From NCBI RefSeq assembly GCF_000208865.1, contig NC_018391.1, positions 620,001 through 684,000 on the forward strand: a DNA stretch of 64,000 nt, written 5' to 3'. The translations under genes and the position numbers were made by a program. The first letter of the stretch is position 1, and every line of letters starts with the position of its first letter. Below, piece by piece: positions 23,078 through 36,800 of the stretch. The stretch is from Neospora caninum Liverpool (lineage: Eukaryota > Apicomplexa > Conoidasida > Eucoccidiorida > Sarcocystidae). The notes under the pieces are model-generated. The model saw nothing but the letters and a program-made list of their open reading frames with translations. It had not been told where the DNA came from and did not search any database.

Positions 23078-24452
23078 CATACATACTAAAACACATGCAT
23101 ACAAGCAAATATGCTTACATATGCACGAGGAGAGGTGCAAGCGGGAGTTGAGTCGGAACTCACTGGCGTTTGTCTTTGCATACCGGTTTGTGTGTGTGTG
23201 TGTGCGTCTGTGCTTCTGGAAATCGTTGCGTATGCTTCCGAAGCGTGTGTTTCGTGTTTCCTCCTTTTCCTCTTTGCGAATTCCTCAAATGCGGAAAGCG
23301 AACAATCAAGAGAGGTTCTCTGTTTCATCGGCCGTCTCGCCTTCTCCCGCAACTCACACGCGGTGGCGCGCCGCGAGATCCACGTAGCCGCTTCTTCTCT
23401 CGTCTCCTCTCTCTGGCTGTTCAGACGGCGTGCCTGGCAGATCTCCAGGAGTGGTTATCCTACGCGACCGAAGGGTCGATCGGCCAGTTCCCCCTCGAGG
23501 CGTTTGTCTCTGCGCTGTTTGATCTCTTGGACGGGAAGCCTGCAGCCTCCGCCTTTCCGCGGCCTTCGCTCGCCCGCCGAGTCTCCGCCGGGGCGTCGCC
23601 CCCGTCGCCCGCCCAAAGCGGCCCGCACGCGGCGAGTCCGCGGTCGCGGCGAGGCGGGAAGGCACGGGAGCGGAGCAGAGACAAGGACGACGAGAGCAAG
23701 GCGGAGGGGCGCGACGAAGGCGACAAGCCGCGACGCCGGAGAGGACGGTCCTCGCAGCGACCCAGCGAGGACCCGACGCCGACAGAAGGGTCGGAGCAGA
23801 GCTCGGAAGCGTCGGCTGCGCCAAAAGCGCCGCCTTCGCAGGCCTCTCCGCGGCCCGCGGAAGGCGCCGAAGACAGTGAGGAGGGCAGAGGAGACGCGGA
23901 CGAGCACGCGGCGCCGGCCTCGGCGGCTGCTTCCGGCGCTCGCGCCGGCGACGAAGGCGAGACGGAAAGCGGCGAGGCTGAACAGCGAACGCAGTCGCGC
24001 CCTGCAGGGAATCTCGCGTTCGAGTTCGGCTCTCTCGCTGTTCGCTTTGGCCTCGAAGCAGGCCGCGTCGAGGGTCTCTTGGGCGCGGACGACGATTTCG
24101 TGCTGGGAGCGATGGGAGACGAGGATCTCCTGCTCCTGCAGCAACAGGCCGCGCTCCTCGGCGAAGACGCAGATGGACAAGTCCAGAAACTGCTCCTCGT
24201 CGCGAACTGCCTCTTCCTCCTACTCGACCTCCTCCCCGTTCAAGCGGCAGCTGCGATCGTCAGACAACGTATGGACACCAATTTGCGCTTTCCCAGACGC
24301 CACGCTGGACATATTTCTGATAATCTTTGCTTTCATCTTCTCCTGCTTTACGAAACACGCTTATATATATATATATATATATGTAAACATGCATATATAT
24401 ATATGTAAACATGCATATATATATATATATGTAAACATGCATATATATATGC

Positions 24453-24488
<36 letters not shown>

Positions 24489-27400
24489 GTGAGTGTGTGC
24501 ATGTAGATGTGGGGGCAGGGATTTCCATGGGGACAGCGTTGCGCCAGCTGAAGTCAAAGACGATGGCGAATGTGAGCGTCGTTTGCTCTGCGTGGGGCTT
24601 CTGGGGATGCTTGCCGGGCTGGCGCAAAGTGCACAAAATACATGCGGCGTCGCCACCCAAGAAATGTGTAGTGAGCCGATGAAACGTATGCGCCGCTCAA
24701 TGAAATGTGCTTACATACATGTCTACATATGTATTTCTGTACATACATATTTATATCCGTATACACATACTTATGCCCCTATACATACTCTTATATCCAT
24801 ATATACATATTTATATCCGTATACACTTGTTTATATTTTTATATACATTTTGAGTTACATATACATAGGTATCTATGTATCTATGTATATGTATATATCC
24901 GTTTATTTGTGTTGGCGTCTTGTATGCTCCGTGGCTTGTGTATGTTGAGAAAAACTTAGAGGGGCGACGAGCCGGGGAGGAAGGCGAGCGTGTGGCTTCA
25001 CGGCGCATGCGTGGCCGGTTTTCGTTTGGTTTTTGTTCACCGCAGCCCAGTATCTGCGCATCCTGAACAGCAAGCTGACGAGCATCGAGTACATTGATCT
25101 TGCAGAGAAAATTTTGCAGGTAAATGTCCGACCAAAGAGCGAGGACGGCGTTCACCGGCTTTGCTGTTCGGCGTTTTCCGTCTTTGCGCTCCTCTTGCTA
25201 CGCACGGTCTCAGGGGTTTGTAGCGTTGCATAGCATTGCGACTGGAGACTGGGTTTCAATTTTTTTGAAAACGGATTCAGATAGAGAAACAGTGACTATT
25301 ATACACGCCGCATTTCCGCTGCTTTCTGCTCTCTATCGCGCCCCACCTGACCCGGTCCAGCATCTGCCTTTTTTCGCCCTCCGCTGTGTCCTTCCTCCCC
25401 ACAAGGCTAGGAGAGCCTGGTAGGTTCTCTCCAAGCCTGTTCACCGGCGGGCGTTTTCCCTTGGTGCCTCCTTTCCCCTCGGTCCCCGCGTGTCTCTCCG
25501 GAGCCTGTTTCCATTCCCTGTCGTTGCTTTCTTCCTCTCTTGTCTGGCGATTTCTGCAGTGCATGGACAAACTGTCGGAGGAGCAGCCGTTGAGCATCTT
25601 TCTCTCGGGCGGCCTGCAGGCCTGTCTCGCCTTCCTCGACTTCTTCTCGCTAGATGTGCAGAGACGCACGATGAAGTCCGCCGCGCGCCTCTTCAAGACG
25701 GCTCAAGCGTGGGCGTCGACTGCGTCGCTCTCCACCTCGGTGCGCAGCGTCTCTCAGGGTCTCCCCCCGGGGCGCACCGAGGGCACGGCTCCTGCGGAAG
25801 CGGCTGCAGGCTCGTCGCTCCCCTCGGCGCGGTCGGAAGGCCCCGCGCAGAGGCGCGCGGTGTGGCGAAGGCGCGAGAAGGACGGAAGAGCCGACGAGGG
25901 CGGGTCCGCCGACAGCGTTGCGCGGTACCTGGAGAAGCGCCTGGAGCAGCAACGCGAAGAACTGAAGCGGTTGATCTCGCCAGTTCTCCCCACGTTGTCT
26001 TCGCTCCTCACGTACGAAGACGAGACTCTCGTGCAGGTGGGCAACTCGCCGGCGTCGTGCTTCCGAGACCCGAGAGGGGTCGGCGCCTCGCCCCAAGGCG
26101 GTTCAGGACTCCGTGGTACACACCGTTTCCCCGCGCTGGGACGCTCGGAAACACTGGACTGCATCGCTGGCCGCGGGGTTCGTTTGGGGTTTAGAGTCGC
26201 GCTTTTCTCGGGGCCGGGACCGCGGCGGGGGTGAAGTTCGTGGCTTTCTTTGTCGCCTTTCCTCACTTTCTGCGACGGTGGGGTTTCCGTCCCGTTCGAA
26301 GAACACTCGAGCGCCAGATACTCCGTTCATGGAAATCAAAAGAGCTTTCACCGATTGTATTTATGAAACAACCCTGTATTATTTAACTCAGTTCATTAGT
26401 GTTAGGTTTGATATTCTGGACCAACCGATCTAAAATCGTGTTGTCTTTGTCGTTTGCGCCTGTGTCCTGTCGGGTTCTCCTGCACGGTGTTTGGTGTTTT
26501 TCCAGGATGTGCGTGAAGCTCGCCACCCCCCCCCCCCCGTGTTTTGTTCCACAACCCGCACACCTTTCGCTCTGCGCGCTCTCTCGGTGTCTCTCGCGTG
26601 CAAAAAATCTCGCCCTTTCCCTCCCTGTCTCTTTTTTTCCTTGTCGCTTACCGTCCGTGTGTGTCTCTTGTGCGTCTGTGTTCAGTACGCGTGCCAATGT
26701 TGGCGCAGTTTCATCGACTCACTGGTTTCTCTGCATCTCCGCGCGGCCTCGTGCTCGCCTCCGTGCCCGTCCGTCGGCGCGTCCCCGCTGGTGTCTTCGC
26801 GGTCTTCCCCCGCCTCGGACACCGCGGCCGAGGCCAGCGCGGCGCGAGAGCCTTCCGGTCCGAGCGTGGATTCGGCCACTGCGCTGCAGCTTTTGTGTCG
26901 GCGTTTCGGGCCGCACGGCGTTGCGGGCGACGGCGCGCTTTCCGCGTCTTTCTCGTCTTCCGGTCTCCCCTTCTTCGCCTCTCCGTCTCCCGTTTTTGCG
27001 CGGGACGAACGGGACGAGCGCCTCCGGTGGATCGAAGACGCGGGCCGAAGGTACCAGACGAGTCTCGCGAGTTTGGCGAAGGAACTGTCCGAGGTCGCGG
27101 CCTCCTCGCTAGTCCCCAATCTCCTGGCGCTGATTTCCCGCCACGTCGACTCGGCGGTCGTCGCCGCGCGAGCGGCTTCGCCGAACAAGGACGAAGAGAA
27201 AGAAGAAGGGATCGCCTCGCTCCAGAATGCATGCGTGACGGATGCAGCCCACACCCTGGCAGTTCTCGCCAACTTCAGCACGAACCTCGCCGAGCAGGTG
27301 CTCCGCGACGCCAGGTGGAAGAGCGTCGACCGAGTCATGCATGCAGTGGTGAGAGCGGAAGCCGAGACGCGGAAGACACGGTCGGGGTTTCTTAGATCGG

Positions 27401-27768
27401 AACCAAGCGTGGCGGGACCCAGCGTCTTGGAATTCAAACAAAACACAGCCCGTGCGCCGAGACGCGAAAAGAAGGGGAACAACAACACCGCGAGATAACA
27501 CCAAGCGTCTGCCTGGTTCATGCTCCCCGTCGATCTGCATAGAAACACATATTTACCTGGTTGCAAGCAAATTCGCGTATATATATATATATATGTGTAG
27601 ATCTGTATGGATTTGCGTGAATATGTGCATGTGCGTAGAAGCACTGGCGCTGCCTGTAGGACAGCGAATGGAGACGGCAGGGAGGCGCATACATTCCTTT
27701 GCATGGACAGGTGTGCGCGTCAAGATGTGGAAAGAGCGGCCTTCCCGGGGGACCGGTTGGTCTCTCTT

Positions 27769-27806
<38 letters not shown>

Positions 27807-30800
27807 TGCAGTGTTTGCGATTTCTTTGTGTTCAGGGAGAAGGTCCGGATTTCATGCTACTGCTTCGCTTTGTCTGCCTGGGGGTGTCGCTCCTGCCCTC
27901 CGTTGTCTTCAACCTTCCGCTCTTCTTCGAGAGCTTGCGCGTGGACACTGCATGCAGCGCGTCTCCGAAGAAGAAGAAGAAACGCCCGGCTTCGTCCTTC
28001 GCGTTTGTGAAGGCGGGAGAGGACGCGGGCGGCAACCCAGACGTCGCCGTCGGGGTTGACGTCGCCGCAGGGATGGGCCCCGCGAGCCGAGAAGCTTCAG
28101 ACAGAAAGTCTGCTCGCGCCGCGTCTGCTCCGCGGAAGGTCGCGCGCGTTCTGCTCCCGGACGCCGAGCGAAGCAGGCTGTTCGTGCAAGAACCTGAACT
28201 CTTCGGCTCGCTCCTGAGAACTTTTGCTGGCGCCCTGCTGCGACTTTACGACCGCGCACTGTCCTCCGAACTGCTCCTCGAGACGCTGCAGTTTCTCCTG
28301 GGATCCGTGTTGACAGCCAGCGTCGCGTCGGACGGCGACGCGCGTTCGTTCGCGTTTTCTGCGAAGGACGAGAAGGACGGAGAGAAGCTGGCCGGCAGCG
28401 AGGCACCCACGAGGGAGCAGCGGAGTCTGAAGGACGAACTTTTGGCGGAACTGGACAGCGTGCAAGTCGCGGAATTCCTCGCGTACATTCTGCAGACCAA
28501 GCCGTCAGCAACTGCCGTGGCGGCAGCTCTGAGCGTCACTCTCGAGCTCCTCACCCTCGCGCCGCACGTCTTTCTGCCGGTCTTCTTCAAGGAGGGCGTC
28601 ATCGCCTTTGTTCGCCGAGACCTTGAAGTCGCCGTGGAGGCAGGCGCGCTCGTTGCGTTACCCTCGGGTTCCGCTTTGACTGCGGCTGTGCTGCCGCCTT
28701 CGCCTCTCTCGCGGTCGGCGCGTCAACTTTGCACCCCTTCAGCTGCTCTACGCGAGGCCCGCGGAGACCTCCGCCAGACAGCGCCCGGTGCGTGCCGCGG
28801 CCAGGCGGACAGTGAAGAGAGGGAGGGCGAAGAGACGGACGCCTCCGGTCTCCCACTTCGGTGGTGCTTTGCCTTCTCCTCCTCGGGGCACGTCGCCACG
28901 AACCTCTCCCGCCTCGCCCTGTGGATGCGTGCGTCGATTCTCTTGCTCCCCAGTGTACAGGCGTCGTGCATGCTTCCCGCATCTGGCCCGGTGCGGCCGA
29001 CCGGCGCCGCACGAGGCGTGGACAGGCGCGTGGGAGACGACCCAGGCAGCCTCGAGAACGCGCCCGAACTAGAGCAGCCCACGCTGCCGCCCCTCTCCGC
29101 GTCGACCTGCGACTCAGTCCTGCCGAGGCTGCACAGAGTCACGGCGCTTCTCGCAGCCTGCGAGACAGAAGAAACGGGCGAGGCAGTCGACCAGGCGAAG
29201 GCCGGGAGTGCGCCGAGAGCCGCGCAGGACGGCGCGGCTTCCCCAGGGGCGGCCGAGGCTTCTGTGGAGGTGCATGCAGCGGAGGGAAAACCAGAAGGCG
29301 GCGAACGCGAGAGAGCGTGGCACGCGTTTGTCGCCTTGAGAGATCTGCTGGAAGGCGAAGAACAAGTGTCGGCGTTCGAGTTCATTGTGTCGGACGTCGC
29401 CGCTGCCCTCGCGCAGTTTCTCGGCGGCCTCGAGGCGTCCTCGCAGGCGAGGGCCGACGACCAAACGGACTTTGAACAACAAGAGAGGCACGCGGCTGCT
29501 GGGGCAGAGAGACGCACCTTGACGCCTGCGGCGAACGACGAGAAAAGCGAGATGGAGACAGAGACGGAAGGCTTTAGGAAGCGGCTTCGTTCTCACCAAA
29601 ACATCGAACCAAAAGGGTCCAGAGCCGACGTGCTCCACGATCGCCTCTGTCTCTTCCTTCGCGCGTTCGCCTTCTCCTCGGCTCTCGCGCCGCAGGCGCC
29701 TGCGGGCGCGTCTTTGTGGGAAGACTTGGACTGGTCACAAGCCGACGGCTGCTTGTTGCTCTTGCTGGCGTCGCTGTGCATGAAGAGTCTTGGCCGCGCG
29801 AATTCGAGTCTCGCCGTTCAAACGGTCTTCTCGTCGAGCGACAAAAACTCCATCGGCACCTCCTCTTGCCTCCCCCCCCACCTGCGGCCGTCGACGCCTC
29901 CCGGCTTTTTCTCAGACCGCAGCGGCGTGCGAGCCTCCAAACTGTCACCCTCGTCGCGGGCCTTGCCTCTGACGGCCAGCGTCCCCACAGGGCGCAACGA
30001 AGGCGAAGCGACAGCCGATCCGTCGTCTGCCGCGGGACACTCGAGCGCTCACCAAACACCAAAGCACCGTCCAGAAGGCGACCACGCGTGTGCACCCTCT
30101 TCTGGAACTTCTCTCTCTGCGACTTCTACACATTCTCTCTCTGCTTCTTCTTCTGCCTCTGTGGTTTCCTCGAGTTTGGCGTCTGGCGTTTCGGGTGCGT
30201 CTTCCTCGCGGTCGAGCTCGAGCAGTTCTCGCGGGTTTTTGCCTCACGGAGACCAGCCGGGAGGCGAAAGCGATTCGCTGTTTCGTCGCGTGCGTCTCTA
30301 CTATGGCCTGCCCACCGCGTACGCGTCTCTCTTGGCTTCGCGGCACTCTCCGCAGATCCCCGCGGAAAACGAGGGCCGCGCTGCTGCGCCTGGGGACGAC
30401 GCGCAGGGTGACAGTACAGCGAAGGGCAGACCCAGGCGCACTCTGGCGAGATCGCTGGGCTTTGGAGCCTCGGAGTCGGCGGGGGCGGCTTTCCAGGAGA
30501 CAACGGAAGACATCGTGTCGCTATTCAGCTCGCTGCACAGAGAGGTGTTTCTGCATCTGAGGCCGTCGGCACAGGAACGGAAGAAGGCGCGCCTTCGGGC
30601 GCAGAGGCTCCGCTCTCTCGCCCCAGCCGCGGGCAAGCCCGCAGGGGACAAGGTTGAGGAGGACAAGGTTGAAGGGGACAAGACCGCGGGGGAGACGGGA
30701 GACCCGTTCGCTGCTGAGGCGTCGAGGCCGGCCGAAACAGAACAGAGTCTTGACCCCGATGGAGGCAGCGCGGGAGAGAAGAAAAAGAGAGGGGAGAAGA

Positions 30801-33800
30801 AGGAAGGCGCGCCGTGGGACGGCGAAGGCCTGGCGACGAAGCGAAGAAGAGAACAGGGCGAGGCGGAAGCAGGTGCCGAGGCGCCAGACAGGGCCGTGAC
30901 GGCTGTGGAGGCGCATGCCGACAGGGGCCCGGGAGAGAACGAAAGCGAGGGGCGGGGCGACACAGAAGACAAAAGTTCGGAAGCGAAACGGAACGCGCGT
31001 CGAACTTGCGACGCAGGCTCTCCCTCTCGACGAGCGTCTTCGCGCGACGAAGGGACAGAGAGGAAAGGCCACAGGAGGGCGAGAGAACGCAGACGCAGGG
31101 GCGGTAGCCAGGCCCACGCCTCGCGCGGGGCGGAGGGTCGGAGCTCGAGTGAATCGGCCTTGCTCTCCTCGTTGATCCGCCAGATCCTTCCGTCGTCGCT
31201 CGGTGTGTCGCCAGGCGAGGGACACACGTCCGCCGGGTCCCCCACGGACCTGCTTTCGCTCTTGGTACGCTCCGCCGCCCTGCAAGGAGACGACGACATC
31301 TCGGATGAGGACGACTTCCTCTTTTCCCAGGCGGCTCGCGAGTCTCGTGGGGCTTCCCAGGCGTTCGATTCGCGTTCTGGCTTCACTGCTTCGCTCCTCG
31401 CTTCCGGTTCGGGATCGTCTCTCGCCCCTGTCTCTCACAGCGGCTCGGCGACCGCCTCGTCTCAGTCAGCGGCTTCGCCGTCGACCGCGTCTCCAGCCTC
31501 TTCGGCTTCCGGGGCCTCGTCCTCGTCGTCTTTCGTCTCGTCCCACGAGCAGTCTCTGCTGCAGATGATTGATCGGCTGAATGCGTCTCTCGGGCAAGGC
31601 GCGAGCGCGTCAGCTGTCGGAGGGGACGCAGAGGGACGAACGAGAGTAGGAGTCTTTCCCTCATCTCTCTTTTCTCCTTTTGCCTCCTCGGCTTTCCAGC
31701 GGTACGCGAGCAATGGGGGCTTGCGGGGCGCGTCACGCAGGCATCTTCTCGAGGGCGGGGAACGCGAGCGCCGAGACGGCCGAGAGGCGCGGGCCGAGTT
31801 CAACTACCTGCTGGATGGACAGGCATCGATCGGCTGTATCGAAGCGTACGCCGCACGGGAAGTGAATTACACGGCCGTCTCTGCCTACTCTCAGCGCGCG
31901 CATCTCCACGCCTCGCCGCAGCCGCGGTCCAGCTTAGGGCCCTTTGTGGGGTCCGAGGCCTCTGCGCGGTCGCCGAAGGGAGACGGCGGGGACAGCGGAG
32001 AACAGGCGCAGGGAGGGAACAGGGAGAAAGAGGCGGCTGGTGACCAAGTGGCTGCAGCAAAGAAGGACGAGAGGGTTGACAAAGCCGAGCTCCAGAAAGA
32101 AGAGGAGGGAGAGGACGGACAGGGAGCGGACGAGAGAACGGGCGAGCGGAGGAGCGGAGAAGGCTCGTCGCGTCCCAGAAGGACACTCAGCAGAGGCGCG
32201 TCGGGTAGAGGCGGGGCTGAGAAGAAAGAAGGAGCAGAAGAGGCTGAAGAGGAGAAAGCGACGCCGGTCGGAAGGAGACGAGAACGGCAGACAGCCCGGC
32301 CAGAAGACGCAGGAAGGGAAGAAGGGAGACGACGCCGGGAGAGACAGAAAGAGGGGTCGGGAGTACGTGGGACGATGAGTTGCCGCGCAGGCAGAGGCCC
32401 GAGTCGCTCACGCGGAAGGGAAGGGAAAGCGGTCCCACAAACGATGCGTCGATCGGCAGGCGCGAAGACGGAAGAGACGAAGGAGGCGAAGCCGCCAGAA
32501 GACGGCGTGGAGAGAAGACGCGACTCGTCGCACTCCCCGCACGCAGCCAACGAGGACACAGTGTCGCCCACCCAACGGAGAAGCGGTGAGAGATGGAGAC
32601 TGGGCTCGCGAGTTCAGCCTGTGGTCCTCGAAAACCTGTTCCTGGCGGCTCTCGGCTTGGCTGTTCAGGTTTCCTAGCGCGTGGCCGTGTTCCTTTCTTG
32701 CGTGCGTGGGAGTGCGTGAGATCTCCGCCCCCCTGCTTTTTTGTCTTCCTGCGTTGTCTTAGCTTTCTGCGCCTGCTGTGTGCGTGCACTGCGTCTCGTC
32801 TCAACTGCGTTTCCCCCCATGTGTCATGCGTTGCACGGCTGTTCCGCGGCGTCGACAAGCGCGCAGGTCCGCGAGAGAGAGTGTGTGTCCTTTTGTGTCT
32901 TTTTGTGTCTTTTTGTGCCTTTTCTCTTTCCTTTTCCATCCTTGCACCTTCGGCCGCGCGCGATCTTTTCTCCTTTCCGCAGAGGTTTCGCGCAGACTCG
33001 AGAGCTCCGTGGCGGGCGAGAGGAACGCGAAAGATGAAGACGCGGAAGAAGAGATGGCAGACAGCGTGTGTGGCGTGTTGGAAGACGAGGACGATTCCGA
33101 AGAGGACGATCTGCCGCATTTGGTGCGCCGTCGCGAGAGAGACAGGCGATCGCTAAGGGCCCGGCGGGGACGAGAAGACGAAGAGACAGGCGCACTGTTT
33201 TCTCTGGAGCGGCCGGAAGACACCAGCAGCGGTTTCGGCTCGACAGACGATGAAGATTTGGAAACAACCGAGTTGGAGGTCGCGTTTCCCGATGCTTCTT
33301 CTCTCGCGTGTGATCGGTCCACGTCGCGTCTCCTCTCTGCCGACGCCGCGAGCCTCTTCCCGTCCTCTTCGCCGGCCGTTTCCCGCCCCGCAGCCCGAGA
33401 CGGCGCCGAGCCCTCGCGACGGTCTTCTGGCTCTGACGCTCCAGCTGCGTCGCCTCTCTCTTCTTCTTCTGGTTCCGCGGGTCTCTCGAGTCGCCTGGCG
33501 TGGCGCTTCGGCTCTCGCCCGCGGGCGCTCTTTTCTGCGGGAAAGAATGCGCCGCTTTCGTCTTCCCTCGCGTTCGCACCTGGCGCACCGGCAGCGAAGA
33601 AGAACGCCCTTCAACTCTTCGTGGGCGGCATTCCGGTACCGCCCCACATGACGCTGACGGAGGCGCTCTGTCGCTACAACCGCTGTTTCCCTTCGACGCA
33701 TGCCGTGCGCCTTCCCCGATCCACCGCGGTTCCCCGCGGCCTAGCACAGTGCGCGGAGCAGCGGCACGCGGAGGGAAGGGGCGAGGCCGGGAAAAGAACG

Positions 33801-36800
33801 GAGACCCGCGCCGTGGAAGGGCGACTCGACGCCTCGCAGTCCTTGCCGCTCGCCACGGTCGCCCCATTGGCTGCTGGCGCAGGCGCGGAGGGGACACACC
33901 AGCGGAACGGCGAAGGCCGCGAGCCGGAAGGACGCACGCAGGCGCAGTTTGCGGCGCCTCCGTCGTGCGTCCAATTCGGCGACGGCTCAGTTTCGAGAAC
34001 TGCCAGAGAGGCGCTTCTCCGCGAAGGCGGGAACGAGAGCGAAAAGCAGGAAAGGCATCCCTCCGCGTACGCCGTGCTCGACTTGAACGCCAGGTTCCTC
34101 GTCGCCGCCGACGCCGACCTCCCCACTCTCCCCTGCCATCCCGGCTCTCCAGGGAACTGCCCGCGGCCCAGTGTGCATCCAGGGCAGTCGAGCGGCGTGG
34201 AGAGTCAGAGAGGAGACAGAGAAGAGACAGGAGAGACAGAAGAGACAGCAGAAGAGTACACGGCGCTGTGGGATGCGCGCCACGCGATCGAGTACGAGGT
34301 ACTCGCGGCGCACGACGAGAGCGACCGATCCGATTCAACACCCTTTGAGACGGTCTCGGGGGGCGAAGGAAACGATGGAAACCTGGACGCAGTCCCGTCG
34401 TCGCGGCCTTCCTCCTCTGGTTGTTCCTCTTCTGGGTCTTCCTCGTGCACGCCGTGTTCTTCACTTCCCGGCGCGCCTGCGTCCGGGCCGGCGGCGGCTG
34501 ACGGAGGAGAGACGGCGAGCGGAGACGCTGCGTTCTTGCGCGAACAGGAGCAGAGGGAAAAAGACCTCCTCGAAGGTCGGCAGTCGCCGCTTTTGTGCAC
34601 GGTCGTCGACTCGGTGTTCGGCTCCAGACGGCTCCTCGCAGACTTCCGCTCGTTTGTACAAACGCGGGCCGCGGGGTCGCGTGCGACGCCCTCGCCAAGG
34701 CACAGCGCCCGCCCGCCGACTCCTTTGGCGCCTTTGGCGGTGCCGGCGTCTTCGATGGAAGTTTGCGTCACGCCGGAGCGGCGAAGACGCGATCACGAGG
34801 CGAGTGCGGCGGGAAAAGGCCCGCCGCCGTTTGCGTCCAAGATTCTGGAATGCTCCCTCATCTCGGCCTTTGAAGACGCAGTGGCATGCATGGCCTTTTT
34901 GCGTGGGTCGGCCGCAGCGCCGCCGCGCCGGGACCTGTTGCTGTGCGCGGGAGCGCAGGAAGCCGCGGAGCTCGTTTGCTCGCGGAAATCGCTGAGACAA
35001 GACCGCCGCTCCTGCGCAGACGCCGCCCTGCAGGCGCCTCTCTCTTCTCGCTCGGGTGAGCCGGCCGGAAGCGCGACGCCGCTTTTCGGCGACGCAGCGC
35101 TCAGCGACATCTTTGCCCGGGACAGGACGTCCGCCTCGCTCGTCTTTCTCCTGACGCTGCTTCACCACCTGGTCAAGGCGCTGCGGCGAGGCCACGTGGA
35201 GACTGCCTTTGTGTGCGGCCACGCGTGCGTTCCCGCGGCGCACGGCTCACTGACGTCTTCGGCGTTCGCTTCTCTCGCGCGGCGCCCGCCGCTTTCCGTG
35301 GACGACGGCGCAGGTCGCGACGGGTCTTTGTCGGTTGAGTCGAGCAAGCGAACGCGGCGGTGGGGCGACGTTGCCGACGCGCATTCCTCGGGTTCGGCGT
35401 TTCGGTTCAAGCAGAGCGCGCCGTCCATCTTGAGCCTCTCGGAGGCGCAACTCAGTCGCTTCTTCACCAGCAGCGCACTCTCCCTCAAACTTCTCCAAGT
35501 TCTCTCAGATCCGGCCCTCGTCTTCAGTCTGTGCCCGCCGCTCTGGCTGTCGCGGCTCCTGCGGGGATGTTCGTTCCTCTTTCCCTTCTCTGCACGCATG
35601 CTGTATCTCTGCCAGGCGTCCCTCGGGCTGAACCGGTCGCTGTGCTGCTTCGGGGAACGCGTCCGCGAGGCCATCGATCACGTCGCGGCGCGGGGCGGAG
35701 CGAGCGGCGTGAGCCTCGCCTCCTCGCTCTTCCCCCAGCGCAGCGGAAACTCCGCGTCGAGCTCGAGATTCGCCCCCCTCGCCCTGGCTGCCGCGCCCTT
35801 GGGGAACCGGGGGAGCACCGGCTCCGGCGTGCACGGAGGCGGGACCGACCCCACGAGTCGGGCCTTGATGGTCACGCTCGTCGCGCGCGTCTTCTCTCAG
35901 ATCAAAAGCAGTCCACGGCAGCAACAGGAATTCGTCGCAGACCTCGAGACGGTAAGACTGAAAATGACACGATTTGCGCGCGCGCCGAGCGCGAGGGCAA
36001 AACGCGGCAAAAGTGCTCAGCGAACGCACGAGGAGAGAGGTGTGAGCAGCCGCGGTTTCGAAGCTGCGCGCACCGGCGGGCACCGCGGCGGTGTATGTAC
36101 ACTCGATGACGCGCGGTGCGCAGGCGAAGGAGTGGGGGAAAACAGGTGCAAGGTCCAGGTTTTTTTACACAGGCCGCAGCCAAAGGGGCGTTTTCCCATT
36201 TTCGCCTTTTGCAATGTTCAGGCTGTTGCCCTTCCTCGAACCAAGGTGAAGATTCACCGCACGCGTATCCTCGACAGCGCCTTCAAGGTGAGAACGCAAA
36301 AAACACTGCTTTTCGACACGGGCACGGCTGGCAGAAATTACCTTTCTGGTGCCCGTAGGAGTTTCTGTGAGGTAGCGTGACCGTGTCGGTGTGTGTGGAG
36401 AGATATATGTGAGGGGCATTGACCGTTTAATCTACTGTAGATGTTGGTATATCTCTTCGTTTAATCATCGATTGTATACATACCCCCCCGCGTGGGCCCG
36501 TACGTGTAGACGCATTGCGGTGAGGGAGATCCCGAAAGCGAGGCACCACCACGCTGCTTCCAAGTCTCGCTTTCTTCATCTGACTACTTGAAGGATCGAA
36601 TCCCATATCCTCGCTCGTATGTGAATATATATATATATATATATATATATGTGCCTGTGGATGTGCGGTAACGCAGAACCAGCGCCACAAGTGAAGGGCG
36701 AGTACACACGTCCGTTTTGACATATGTGGATACGTACATCTAGATATATACGCCTGTTCTCGCCGCGTGCTTTTTTTGCAGGAGAAAAAAACTGTATCTT

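Noticed and set aside
30301..31438. Minus-strand frames of 305-361 codons
   Set aside because: They are antisense to HECT exon 6 and have low-complexity Ser/Pro/Arg composition without any domain.
32983..33154. HECT exon 7 starting at 32983 (CGCAG acceptor)
   Set aside because: It shifts the frame and meets a stop at about 33154. Only the GAG|GTT acceptor at 32984/32985 continues the HECT frame.
32824..34698. 624-codon Arg-rich minus-strand frame
   Set aside because: It lies antisense to HECT exon 7, whose splice phases and conserved motifs are secure. The Arg-rich reading comes from GC-rich codon bias.
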